In this document: piece by piece, positions 1 through 13,700 of the stretch
Layout: each line of letters opens with the position of its first letter
Numbering within the stretch: position 1 is the first letter of the stretch
Source: Puffinus mauretanicus
Taxonomy: Eukaryota > Chordata > Aves > Procellariiformes > Procellariidae
Length of the DNA stretch: 64,000 nucleotides
Reading direction: 5' to 3'
NCBI GenBank assembly: GCA_023333565.1
Contig: JAJKFH010001315.1
Span: 558,001 to 622,000, forward strand
Notes under the pieces: generated by a model
Database searches by the model: none
What the model was told of the DNA's origin: nothing
Seen by the model: the letters and a program-made list of their open reading frames with translations, nothing else
Made by a program: the position numbers and the translations under genes

Positions 1-1320
1 TCTTGCTTCAGCAGATTGGCAGACAAACCAACCAAAGAATTTGGATCAGAATTAAACTGGCTTTCCCAGCCCTGATGGCTCTCACATTCTCACTGCGTCC
101 ATGTTAGTCTGAGAAGGAAACGGCAGGCACTTCAAACACACAGGATGGTGCTTTTCAGGAAGCTCTACTGAAAAGAGGCTTTCCAAAAACAAGTGGTGCA
201 AAGCTGATCGTTTACCACCAGCTGGCAAAACACAACAACAACCTACACCCAAAATCAAACCATCCAAACCTTGACCATGGGAAATGCTCACACAAAGATT
301 CAAGAGATACTGCAAGCAGCAGTACTGTAAAGCTTAATGAGTGTATGGAATATTGTTTGTTAGAATACTGGGGAAGAAAGGCATAAAGGTTAGATTCCTG
401 TCTGCCGTACTAAGGACAATTAGGACATACATTAATAAGACACATGCTCAAAGTCCTGCTATAAAAATCAAAGTTCCTCATGTGCCCATTACATCTCAGT
501 TGTCACTGGTGGCTGCAGACACTGTGTAACTGCGCACGCATGGCGGGGGAGAACGCACTGGCCTGGCTGCCTGGATGTCCCTGAAATCCCACCAAACTCC
601 TAGTTCTGCCACACGCAGCAACGCTGACAGCCACCTACAGACCTGCCCTGGAGCAGTGGTCAGCCGCGATCAAAGCACACAGCACTGCACGTCAGCGCAC
701 CGCTTGCTCTGTGCTCTCTGCTTGGTGTTTTGCTTTCATTCTGGTTCTGCTGCGGGCTGCCCCACATGCTGTCGTTGACTCCAAAGCTCAGCCCTCATCT
801 GGATATGCTGTTTTTACTCTACCTCCAAGCTTCCTTTCAGCAGAGGCAATAGCTCCAGTTTGTGTATTGAGTTTGTAATGCACAAAAAAAGACAAACATC
901 GATTAAATTCATTTTTACCTATGACTTTAGCAGAGATCTGTGCCTGTCTGCCTACTATTGAAAGCAAGTCTTCTAGCACAGTGCATAGCCAAACCTCCTT
1001 TCCATCAGCCCTCTTCTTCCCAGACATTCAGCATCAGTTTCAAGACTAACAAGTAAAATGCAGTAGTACAGCACTTCCAAGGAGGAAAAGTTGAATGAGT
1101 AGCTACTGCAGGGACCGTCTAAGCTTTCTGATGTGGACTCCACGCTGAAGTAAGCTGTATTCAGAGAAAGCCATTGAAAAAAAAGCCCCAAAAGTAATGC
1201 TTCAGAGAAGCAAAATCAACATCACCAATGTGCCTAGAGAAATGGAGATCTTTCTCAGGGGTGAATGCAGCTACAGCACCTGAGATACAACCCACATTGT
1301 TCACAGACTTGGCACTCCAC
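1..1320 (-). other. TMEM86A: probable TMEM86A 3' UTR / downstream flank
   Basis: This stretch follows the TMEM86A stop on the minus strand. I see no AATAAA or ATTAAA on that strand before the window edge, so the polyadenylation site is either non-canonical or lies outside the window. No other gene, exon or repeat is recognisable here; the short open frames show no family resemblance. Confidence 0.4.
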
Positions 1321-1748
1321 CTAGCTCCTCTTTCTGAAGTCCTCTTCATCTCTGCTCTCTACAGCTGACAGTGCAATAAGCATTTGGGCTGCATAGTAAG
1401 TAGCCATGATGATGAAGCGCGAGTAGGGCACAGGAAAGCAGAACTCGTTAAGTGCAATGGTCAGATCCGACACCATGAACAGCATCGCGCCGATGCAGGC
1501 CGAGAGCTTGGTCCATGTCCAGAGGTCGTTGCACAGCTGCATGCCGGCGACCGCTCGCCAGCCCATGAAGCCAATCAAGGCGATGTAGACAGCTACCAGG
1601 TAGGTGAATGGGCCTGAGAGGTAGGAGTACAGGAAGGCATAACAGGAACTGCAAACAAGGCCCATCAACAAGCCGGCTTTGAGGTCCAAAGGCTTCATGC
1701 CAAAGGCTGAAGAGTATAGGATGTGTGTGATGGCGAACATCAGCAGAC
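1321..1748 (-). CDS. TMEM86A: TMEM86A coding exon 3 (terminal)
   Basis: The acceptor is CTTTCCAG just before 1748 and the stop is TAG at 1323-1321. The 428 nt complete Gly96 and encode residues 97-237. They include hydrophobic helices, the strongly conserved [10 protein letters not shown], the acidic SDLTIALN motif (Asp190), FCFPVPYSR, and a short polar tail ending DFRKRS. The tail is a few residues shorter than and different from the human one, which is normal for this family. Confidence 0.95.
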
Positions 1749-4700
1749 CTGGAAAGAGGCATTGACATAGCAAATGTGACTGGCAGTTGGTAGCAGAAGA
1801 AAACATGTGGCTATATTGGGTTTAAAATATACCGCAGCAAACACAGGCTTAGATGTCCTTGCAGTGTTACAACCCTCAACATGTTCAGTAGGAACCATAC
1901 TGACCACTTAAGACCATTTTAATATAACAATCTGTGCATAGGACATCAGCCTTAGCACCAAGCTCCCGCCCTAAGAAAAAGCTCCACCGCATCTACAGCT
2001 GCAGTCAAGTACAGCTCTGTTGAGATGCAAGCCTTTTTGCAGGTGAACTAAGCTGCTGCAGAAGGAACAAAGCTTGTTTTTCAGGTGGTTCCTCCTCCCC
2101 TGCTTTGGACAGAAGGGTGGGGGCAAGGCAGACCAAAGATCATCCCCTCTAACTATCCCAAAGCGTTTTGCTCATAGGTCACGTGTGGAACAGGAAGGCT
2201 GGAATCAGGGCAGTGTAGGAACAAAATGTGAAAAAAGATACCGATCCCTCCGAACCCAGACATGAAGCCTGACCATATTTAGCCAAAAACCCAAAGGCAC
2301 TCAGGGACTAAATCTGGCTTCTACTCCATCTCTGCCCATAGCTAGGAGAAACCTAAGCTGGAAAGAAGCAGCTGGCATATTTCAGGGACTGCACCAATGT
2401 GATCTGCCAACAATTTTATGGCTATTTGCAAGATTCAGATGAACCTTAGCTGGAATCAATCAGTGAAAATAAAATGCTCGGCTTCCCTTTGAAGTGCAAT
2501 ACCCCTGAGAAATGCCAGATGTGGGTGTTGGAAGGTACTGCCCATATGTTATTCACTTGCCACTAATCCATTTGACAAAAAATGTCACAATGTGTTGGTA
2601 CAGCTGCTGACTCCTAGTTGTCACACCAATTGTAAATAATGGGCCCCAAACTGAGTCCAGCTCCTCTGGTCCTCTGGTTCCCAGACCCACACATGGTGCA
2701 GCTGCAGGCTGTCCCCCTTTATCCTGGCAGGGTTATTAGAGTAGCTGGAAGTTTTCGTGCAGCTCTGAAGCATGAAATGGAAGAAAAGGATCTGGGAAGC
2801 TGACTCCTCCAGCAGGACACTTGTTTACATTTAAAGCATGATGCTGTGGTGTAAAGGGCCGTCACTAAAACCTGCTGCTGGCAGACATTTCTTCATCCCA
2901 ATACTCTTGTGTTGAGGCAGCTCAAAGAAGGGGACTTGTTTCCCTGCCTTTGAGGAGGACCAGACTGGACATCCACTGAAAGCTCAGCCATGGTGGGATG
3001 AGAGAGGAACCCGCAGGAGGGAGGGGGCTGGTGGGGATCTGGTCTGCAAGGCGAGGCTGGAGAAAATGGACAGTATGAAGGGGAAGGAAGAGAAGTGCCA
3101 AGGAGGGCAATGAGTTGATGTTTCACAGAGCTATTACACATCATGGGCACAGCACTGAGGAAACAGAGGAGGGATTTAGGACAAGAGCTGGTTATGGTGT
3201 TATAGTGCAGGAAAGGTTAGAGCCCTGGGGGCGGTAAGGAGAAGGAGGTTACTTCGCCCTAGCAGTGAGGGGTGTTTTTTTCTTCAATGGCATTATATGG
3301 AGAGTTCTGGGATGGGGAACTGAAGAATGTGTTGTCCTTCGTGCAGGCAGCTGGCGAGGAGGAGGAGAGGAGGACAGGATGTGGCAGCCAAGCAGAAGCC
3401 CAGAAAGGCAGGAAGAGTTTTGTGATATGTGGTGAAGCTGGTCACAAACAAGAGAGTCAGCTCCCAGGTTTGTTCATTCAACACCCACAAATCAAGCCAG
3501 GAACTGGGGAAACCTGTGATGGCTGCACAGGGAGGGGGGTGCATTTCTCTTGCATTTCTCAGCCTTTGGCTCGGCCCTCCCAACCACATCAGGCAGATCA
3601 GCCCTTCTCCTCTCTGTCCGCTTCCTTCCCCCTCCCTGCCCCTGGAGTTTCCCCTCAGGCTGGCAAGAAGTCCTTTTGTTAGTCCCCGTCTTCTTCACCG
3701 AATGCATAAATTGTTTCTAAGTGCCTGCTGTCAAAGGAGGTGGATATTAACACTGTAAAGTATTTTCTACATGCAGTAAGACACTAGTCAGAAAATAGCG
3801 TGTCTGAAACAGCAAAAATGAAAAAAAGTCAGGTGTGCCAGGAGTAGGTTCCTAGGCTCTCACTTCCCTATAAAGTAATGAACAAATGTCCTTTTATAAA
3901 CTCATTGTCTCAAAAGCTGTTCAAATCAGCCCAGTTCCCAACCCTTTTTTTTCAGCCTGAAAGCCATAGAAATTGAACAGAAAGTACATTTTTAGCTAGT
4001 ATTTCCTCTTATTCTCCTGAAATTTCAAATTCCCACAAACAATGATGTCAAAAGGTTGAATATTGTCAGTTGTCAACAACAGCAGCCTGCTGAGTTTTAA
4101 ATAGGAGAAAATACGTTTTGCAGGAGAGGTGAAGGATGAAGTGGGGTGGTGCGCTTTATCTGCTAACAGCTGAAACACAGATGTTAACACTTCACCACGG
4201 AAGATGGTAGCTCGGATTAGTATGGACTGAGGCAGGCAGGAGACAGCCAGGATGAAGGCTGAGATTTTCAAAATGCTCCAAGAGAGCTTTTCTTCTCCTT
4301 AAGAAGAAAAATGTGTCTAAACCCACAAAGCAACACTTCCCAGTTGTGAGACCAGGGTCGAAAATCCAGCTTGCTTGCAGATTAAAACATATTAACCAGA
4401 CAGTGAATTGCCGTGACTGGTTGACCTTCCTCTAGCGCTAAATTGGAGAGAGAACTCGGAGATATCCCAGCTACGTGGGAATGGAGAAGCTCAGAACAAT
4501 CCATGTACAAAAACGGTCATGGGGAGAATCAGGCCTTGAATGTTTTCCAAGCCACAGCTCAAGGAGCAACTCCAGGAGGCAAAAAACGAAGCAGAAGCAG
4601 TCGGGCTGAGGCGACCTGCGCTGAGCCGGGTACCCCTGTTAGGAGAAGGCCCGTCGGTGGGAACGCCAACACTCAGCACAGAGGGGATGGCAATCCAAGA

Positions 4701-7700
4701 GAAGGCTGGAGCTCCTCAGCAACATGCCCAGGGTTCAGCCAGATAGATCCAATCCTCAGGGCCTAATCTAAACCCCACCAAAATAAGTAAAAAATTTTAC
4801 ATGAACTTTTAATGAGATTGGGATAAGCCCTTGGGAAGCAGGATTAAAACCAGATTCAGAGCATTTGGCCTTTCATATCTGGCATTTCACACACTTCCCT
4901 CCCATAAAGAAAGAGCTTGCGGGAAACCCAGAATAAAACTAAATACTGACCTCATGAGAGGGGGGAAAAATAAGCCTTTGACTTTCAAAGCTGACAACAG
5001 CACAAGTCAGAAAAGTTCCCTCGTCTCATCACATTTTCCAGTGGGACAGTCACAGCAGCCAGTTAATGGTGGGTGTTACGTGAGATCCCTGTGCTGGTTA
5101 AATTAACATCAGAAACCCCACCAGTCAGTTTAGTGAAGGACTCAACTGCTGCTAATGTCGTGTGACAGTCCAAGGCCAGGGAGAGTGTTGCTGCAGGCAG
5201 GTTCAACATGGCTTTAAATGATTAATCTAAATCATTATGTTCTAGTCTGCAAACTAGCAAAATAAAACAAGCTTGTTTTGCTCTGAGAGATGTGGATCCT
5301 TCTGTAGAGGAGACAGGCCATTGTGGTAAGGTTTGTCCTTGATTCCCCATCATTTACATGTCTTGCAAAACAGACATGTCTTGCACAACAAGCTGCATGA
5401 TTCACATGATGAACTTGCAAGTAGGACAAGATTTCTGATGCTTTGGTTTCTAGCATCCATTTAAACACCTCCCCCAGGCTACAGGCTTGTCTATCAAAAC
5501 ATAAGGGTGCTCTCCACCTGAGGACCTTTGCACCATGTATCCTATTTCTGATCCTTGTAGTGAAGGGCTGACAGATCTCCCTGCAGAGAGATAGGAGGTA
5601 GATACTTCCCGTACCTTCATGGGAGCTGCCAAGTGCCATGAGCATTTCCTTCTCTTCCCCAGGGATTCTGCCCATGCCACCTTCCCAGCTCCAGCCAGCT
5701 GAGATGCTGTGAGCACGTGCCAGGGAACCAAACCTGTCCCAATTACCTCTCTGACCTCAAGAGAAGCTCAAGAGAAAGACTCATCTATGGTGTTACTTCT
5801 CTAACCATGACGGATTTTAGTCAAGGGATGAGTGCTTCCCACTGCCCGGGGCTTAAGCTGTACATGAATAAACAAAACACGTGGCCCAGCAACTCATTAC
5901 TAAATAAGAGGGTAACAGCTGGACACTGCGGCATCCCTTTAGGACTGACACGCACTCACCATGAATGAAGTAGCCCTGCTCCTGCCAGATGAGAAAGGCG
6001 TCTCCCACTGCCGAGAATATGAGTCCCGCTAGGATGCGGCTGGCGCTCCGGTGTGACACTAAGAAGTTAATTCCATGAGCCAGAAGGAAGACCCACAGGC
6101 AGAAGATGGGCAGACATTTGATGAGGGCACTGAACCAGGAGGGGCTGGAAGTTGGCAGCCAGAGGACAAAATAGACACAAGTGGCTTTAAAGAAGGGCAC
6201 CAGTTTGGGGCCTTCACTCTTCACCTAAAAGAAAGAAACATTAAAAAAAGAGAAATTAATAAGATCATCAGAAGCCTCAGTGGAATAAACTGCATAACAG
6301 AACTGTCTCCTCCCTTCTGAAAGCTGCTCTTTCAGGTATGCTGTCAGCTAGCAGCATTTCTACCCTGAGAAAGGCTGGTTGAACTTGACCATGATCCTCA
6401 GCCTAGACCTTTGTGACCCTCTCAGCTGAAAACACTTCTCGGCTGATAGGATGGGTTTTGGGTGGTGGTGATGGAGGAAGTTTCAGATACCTTTTCTCTT
6501 AACTTGTTCTACTGAAAACAAACCCTTCTGGTGGTCCTTGCCACCTATCTTGTGTTTAGACTAATCCCTTTTATACACCTCCTTTCCTGTAGCTGCAAAA
6601 ATACTGCACTCCCCAGGAATATCCCAGCAGCAAAAAAACCAATAAAAATGCAAATCTTCCCTCCCATTTTGGTGAATCCTCTGGCTTAGCCAGTTGCAGA
6701 TCACCCTGAGGATACAACCTCTCTTCCAACCCATTCTCTCTCCTGCCCTGTAGCCTCATGCCTGGAGCTTGCTGTTGGCATCACCACATGACTTCAAAAA
6801 CCATCACATCAACCTCCCAGGTGGGGATGGCACTTCCTCAGCTGACTAATATCAACATCAATCACATGCTGCTTTGTTCTAGCATTACACTAATAATATA
6901 TTGCCCATATTGCAGGAAACATTTTGACTCAGGGCTCTGTTGTGTAAATCTAGACAGAAAAATCCAGCGTGAGCACTAGGCTACTCGTAACAAAGCCACA
7001 GCAGAGGCAGGGCACATAGCTACACACTCCACAAGCTCGATCTGCTCTTACTGTGCGCTTAGCTGAGACCACTCTGGTCAGTGATAAGATACATACTGTG
7101 TTCACCTGCCCTCCTGTGATATTTCTGCATTTTAGTGCAGGTGGGGAAAACCCCGCATGAGAGACAAAGCTACAATTTTATTTTCTCCTGCAGTGCAGCT
7201 AAGGGCCAAAGCAAGGAGCAAAGGAAGAGACTGTGATTGCCTCATGTGCCTGCACTGTTGATGAGCTGTGTCCTAGGGTCTTTTAGGAGGCCTCTTTCCT
7301 CCTGCAGCTAAGGCAGTGCAACCTCCAGAGCTCCCCTGCAAGCAGGGGTTCACTCTCAATCTTCCAATCTCTTTGGTCAAGCAAGATTTAGTTGCTTAGT
7401 ATCACGACGACTTCCCACTGTTCATGGTCAAAGCACTCAGAGGCCTCATGCACTGGAGGAGGACATGGGGGAAAATTTAGAGGCATCAGAGCTGGGTTCA
7501 CACTGCAAAGTCCATCAAAATCTGAACATCCATGTGCGACACTCTGGGGTTGCTTATCTCACGCAAAGAGCCCATGCTCCAAAAACCTGCAAAAGAAACA
7601 TTGGTCTTTTTTTCCAAATCACTTGGCCCTGTTTCTGCTTCCTGCATCATGGGACATTGCCATGACACAAAACCATCTTCCTTTGATGCAATGTGCCTTG

Positions 7701-10700
7701 GTGCAGGTACCTAGAATGGCTGAAGGCTGCACAGCAAATATCTCCGTGCTTACGGTGCTCATTTAATAAAGCCTAAACTCATCAAAATTCAGGAGCTTTT
7801 ACAGACAGAAGCAAAGGGAATCAAGGGAAGCTGGAAAACAGAGGCAGAGGCAGTGGAGGGCATCTTCACGTGCAGTATCTAAAAAGGGAATGCAATCTCT
7901 GAGGCAGCAAGACGATAAATAAAGGGCATCCCAAGAAGACAGCGCTTTCAAAATTGTTCTCACATCTGATGGAAAGTTCCCCAGCATATCAGCAGTTTCT
8001 TAGCAGTAAGAAAGCAGTTCATTATTCCTGTATACATTATTCATAGGCTATTGCCAACACAATTTTTAAACACTCCGTTAAACAACCAGACTACACAATT
8101 CACTCACAAAAGGACATCAGCAAGCTGTTAACTTTCTTGTATTACATGGGGAGCCCTCATCGTGAGTCCTCTAGTTAGGTTGTCTAAATTAATCACCATT
8201 TACCACCTCTTGTCTACATTCCTTGGGAGAATTCTGGCAGCAAATAACAAATGAACTTGAAATAAAAGTCATAAAAGCCCACGTAGTCTGACAGCACTGG
8301 GGGTGCCTGGGAACTATCAAATATCGCAGGGGGAAGAGTGGAGCCAAGCTTCCTCCTCCTTCAGACCCGGCACCTTGCCCTTCTGAAGCGACACATCAGG
8401 CTCAGACCATGCCCAACCACCTCCAAAGCCAGTGCCCGGCTCCAGCTCTGCCTCCTCCCCTTCTGTGACTCTTTTTTATTAAAAATGTAGTTGATCACAT
8501 TCATCCTCTCACAGTTGCAGGCAAGACACGACAGCGATTCTGGCAGAGTTTCTTCCTCTCCCCCACCAGTTGTTGAGGATCCCCACCACGCCATAACAAG
8601 CCCAAGATCTTCAGCACGGAAAACTAACAACCTCCAGAGCTGCAAAGTGCGAAAGAATTTACAGCATCAGCAGTGCTCCAGGTCCCTGTAACGGTCTCAG
8701 CTATGGTAGGTAGTTTTGTACCTCTGAAGACAAAAGTTTATGCTGAAAGATATAGTTCAAGTTCAGCCTTGTTTGCAACACGTCACAGAGGCACTGTTAG
8801 AAGCATACAGGACAGGATTTGGGTTAATAAACACAGGAAGTTTCATTTAATACCCCATACTAAAAGAAAAACACCTGCTAGGAGCAGTTGCCATTACAAT
8901 CACAGCTTGCCCTCCCCTGTGTGCATGCATGATGAGACAGGTTTTAATTACACTTGTCATTTTCCCCAGGAGCCTTGCCTTACTGAATATAAGATATGCA
9001 CTTGTGCAGAAAGATTATGTTTGCTTGGTAAACTTAAAATTACCATTTCTTACTATTTGAATGTGAATTTCCCAAGCCCAGCCAGCATTATTTTAAAATG
9101 ATGGTTTGTATTATTTCCATCCAAATAACAATTAAGGAATTTTTCAGGCATAAGGGGTCAGATTCCAGTCTCAGTTACTCACCCATAACCCTGGAATTTA
9201 CAGTGTTACAGAATCCTCGTGTAAGAATAACCTCGTATATCTAGAAGGGCTACAGGCTTCTCAACATTTATGCTTTATTCCTTTATACTTTTTCTACAAG
9301 TATACTTCAAATGAGTTATTTCCCAACATGCCCTTGCCCATTACTGAATGCTGCAGCTCAGTGGAGCCCCTGTGCTGGCTCCGACCAAAACGAGCGCCCC
9401 GTGAGGGACACCACTTGCGGAGACAGAGGTACCTGCGCAGCTGAGGGCTGGGCAGCACATCCTGCTGGGATGGTGTGGCACTGGAAATACTTGGGAGAAG
9501 TCTCTCAAGAAAATCTGAGGCAATCAGAGGGTGAGGCTGGGGGACTGTCCTCTGTTTGGACAAGTGGCTGAGGCTTGGGAAGAGGTGATGGGGCAACTTG
9601 CCACCTAGAGGACAAGTCAAGGCTGGTATTGGGAAACCATGCACCAACACAAGTAGAGGCTGTGGCTTGAGGAAAACCAAGCACATAATCCATGACTGGA
9701 CTTGCCTGTACCTCAGGGAAGGGAACATTATTTCTTGGCTGCATGGATAACTTGCATCAAACCACCCATCTCCTTTGCACCTGTGTCTCAGAGACGGAAT
9801 GCGAGATGTGGCTGTGCCGCGGTGTTGTGAAAGGAAGGACTTGATGCAGGTGACAAGGTCCCTTTTGCTAATGTACGTGACTGTCGTGGCTTTAGCTGGG
9901 GTTTGCCATTTTGTTACAAATTCTATTGCATTTTTCTTCCCACTTCTTTTCTTCTTCCACTGCTAATGTACTCTGCGCTGAAACACAGTACAGAAGACAT
10001 CTTGAATACAATGACAAGGCAGTATTTCCAAGTTTTGAATTTCTAAACTGAGCATAATTTAGGGCATTTTCTCAACTGCTATGACTACTAAGTTATTTAG
10101 AGTCTTCAAAAATTAAATTGCTGTAAAACCACTATCTCTGTATTTGTGGAATTACAGTGAAAGTATCATTTATTAAATTATCTGTATCCAACCAAATCCA
10201 ATTAAACTCTCCACGACTTAGGCAGGCTAGGAGGAAGTTGTGTCCTGGCTCTCACCAAGACATTTTGGACCAGATGATCTCCAGAGGTCCCTTCCAACCT
10301 CAGCCATTCTGTGATTCTGTGATCTTCAAACAGAACATGGTACTGGCACATGCAGCTCTCTGGAGGCTCAGGGCTTGCTCATTTCCTTGTTGCTGTTGTT
10401 CAACAGTGACAGATGACGCTATCACACAAGTATTCCAACCATGCTGTGATTTAGTACCAGTGTAAGACATGTTGAGAGGTTAGGCTAGTTACAGGAGAAG
10501 TGGCAGACCTGAAGAAGTAACTCTGGGTAATAAGGACTGACAAAAAGTTCCCAAAACTTCATACAACAGCTCCTAAGCTGTATCTGCAAATTAGTTATTG
10601 GTGACTCGCCAAGAGCCCAGGGATCCCTGCTGGATGAGCTCTTCTTGCGCCTCCCCACTAGGCAGCACTAGGAGATGCTCATGATTCACATCTATATAAA

Positions 10701-13700
10701 CCAATGTTCACTACGGGGTATGATCTGGGGAACATCTATACTGCTCCTCAGCAGCACAGACGGCCTGTTCTGACTGCTGCAGGCACATAACCAAGCCAAA
10801 AAATTTACAGCTAGCTCCTCTACCCCAGAAAAAGCTGCATCCAGAGAGGAACAACTACATTTGTAAGACAGTGCCATGATTTTCTTTAATGTATTGGAGC
10901 CGGTTGTCTGTATCTACATCACAAGTGGGATGAAGAAGATCCAGCTGCCACATGGAGGGAGACCTCTTGCTCCTGAGGTATAGAAGAACGTCAGAAACTT
11001 TTTGCTTTGAAATGCTAAGTTGGACAAAGTTCATTGTTCCTAAGCTTCACACTGGTCCCAGCAAACAACGTGGAGTATCAAATAGTGCTCTTTTCTCCGC
11101 AAGTCCCCAAAATCAGCCTGCACAGAAAATAAGTATACAGCCTCTTCCAGACACCAGCTGTATGCCAACCTGCTGTGGGGATATAGCTCACGCCCATTGG
11201 GCTGTAAAATGCTGCTTTCCAGGAAAAGTGTTTTAAAAATAATACCCCAGCTATTCCACTGAGCAACACTTTAGCACGACTGTGCTAAAAAAAGCTGGGC
11301 CGTTGTCTTCCACCCATCCCTCCCGGCGGCCTTGGCTGGCTGAATACCATTTTGTGTATCCATGGCTGAGCTGTTTCTCCTGGGTTCTGGCATTCTGCGT
11401 CATGGATCCTGCCTTGGTTCTGCCCTACTGTGACAATAGTTCTTACCCCCAGTTGTGCGCCAATAAATATTGATGTGGCTTTGTTGCCATGTGTTATGCT
11501 GCCACTGCAAGCCCATGAACTCTCATTCCCCAGAAAATGTGGCTCTTTGCAAGGCACTGACGATCCTCTCTGCAGTCTGGGTCACAGAGGGAGAGCTGCT
11601 TCAGCCTGGGGATGGACACAGTTAGGACAAAGTCTGTGCCACAGGCTCTCATCTATGGAGCAATGGGGAACAAACAATTCCCCATCAGGCTGAGCCTACG
11701 GAAAACCCATCTTTGTGCTTTACCAAAATGAGTAGACCATAAGAAGAAGCCCGAGTGTGCACAGATCCTAGCCACAGGCAGATGATTTTCCCCTGAATTC
11801 AACGACCCATCAGCTTTTGCTGAACCAAGGAGGAAGGCAGCAGAGCTGGGCAATTGCTAGCCACGAACCCGCAGGAGCTGACTGCAGAGCTGCCATCCTC
11901 TGGGCTTGCTTGCACGTTCCCACCTTTGCTCAGATGGTGCAATATCAAGTCTTCTGAACGTGTACACACTGAAACGGATATAAGAGCGGGAATTTTTAGG
12001 CAGGGGGGCAGATGTGTCTGTAATAGGGAGGATTCAGCTGTTCGGTACCCAGATTTACCTCTTACATCTTCCCTTTCCTGGGTGGACGCAGGGGCCCTCG
12101 CAACAACCAGCCCTAGCGTGGTACCTCACCTGGCCCCAAAGCAAAGCCCCTAGCAGCCACTCTGGCCACTCAGGTGGCTCGCAGAGGTGAGAGAGGAGGA
12201 GACGGATGAGACGTAAAGGGGCCAGCCAGCCGGCGCTTTTCACTCCACAGCATTGCTGAAATCTTAGGGCTGGCTGGGACAGCCCTAACTGGTACACTCT
12301 GGTGAGTGTAGGTGAGTGCAAAGTGCTTCACCTCCAACTCTGCTGTCCCGCAGGAGCAAACATGCTCCTGGGGCAGAACCAATTGCCTTTTGTCAAGGAA
12401 GGCACTAGCTCGTACATGCCCCAAGTTGATCCCGAATAAAATTCTGAGGAAAAAATGCTTGTTTATGGAGGGTGGTGAAGAGTAACTGAACCAGCCAATC
12501 AACCTGCCTGAAATACTGTGTTGGTGTATATTTGTGCAAGCAAGGAAATAATAAGAGGGTTTGTGTTTGTGTTGGAGGTGCCACAGGCCAGGCATCCGAG
12601 GCAGATGGCTCCTGAGCAAGTTCCACGTGCTGCAGGAAATTCACGTTGATAGATCTCCTCAAGTGGAGACAAGACCGTAGAGGCTCCATCTAAAATGGAC
12701 TCGTAAAATAGCTAATAAATCACCCAGGAGAAGATGGTACCTGATTTGCCTTTGGGAGAATGTGTGTGCTGATAATCCTCTGTCTCCATCGTGCTTATGC
12801 CATGCAATGAGCTTTGCCAGACCTTATGGTGCTTTATGGCAGCTACTGGCACTCTGCAGCACAACTCAGGGCCTCCATTTCTCCAACAAGGCTAATGCAA
12901 TGAAACTCGTCTCATGCTTGGCTGTCCAGCCAGACCTGTTTGCAAGTGGTCAAAAAATTAAGGCTTTGTCTGACAGGAGAGCCTCCATCGTTCAGCACAA
13001 GCCAGAAGTAACAGGGCTCGGCCCGAACGCTTCCCACCTGCAAAAGGACCATCCTCCCAGCTCAGCCACATATGGCAGGAGCAGTGAGTCCAAGGCAGCT
13101 CTTCCACCCCCAGGGTCTCTTCAACTCCTCCTGCAAACTAGGGCTGGTTTGTTGGCTTCTCTCATCCCTCCCTCCACCCCAGCAGCCTGGGTACTTTCTT
13201 CCTCCCCATGGCTCAATGGCATCACCCCCCAGTTAAGCAGAGTAAGCTCCGGCTGCACCTCCCAGCTTTGCTCCACAACGGACTGACACAGAGTTGAGAG
13301 CTAGAAATACTTGACTTCTTTTTCTTAAGACCAAGCTGTGGCTATCTGCCAGAAAAATACAATTAAAAATTTGGCACGGGCCCTCACAGTCCTTAGGTGG
13401 TGAACTCAGATATATTGCTGCACAAGTTCTTGGCATCAGAAAAGTCGCCCTTTGGTGAAGGCACAGGGGAGCAGGCAGTGGGTGAGGATTAATCAAACTC
13501 GCGTCTAAAAAGGGCCCCTCTGCAGGTCTGGGCTGCTCCACACGCAGCTGCACGCAGAAACGAGAACCGCATCAAAAAGTTTCATTTCCAAGCCAATATC
13601 CTGCCCGACTTGCGGTCACATCAACATTCAGCCTAATCTCTGGATTAACCGTGGTGGGGGGAAAACCTATCATCACTGAGGTTAAAATCTTCCAGATAAG

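Noticed and set aside
1448..1768. 106-codon minus-strand frame overlapping TMEM86A exon 3
   Set aside because: Shadow of the real exon in another frame.
12762..13286. 174-codon plus-strand open frame in TMEM86A intron 1
   Set aside because: Ser/Pro/Leu-rich translation without domain features, not flanked by convincing splice sites.
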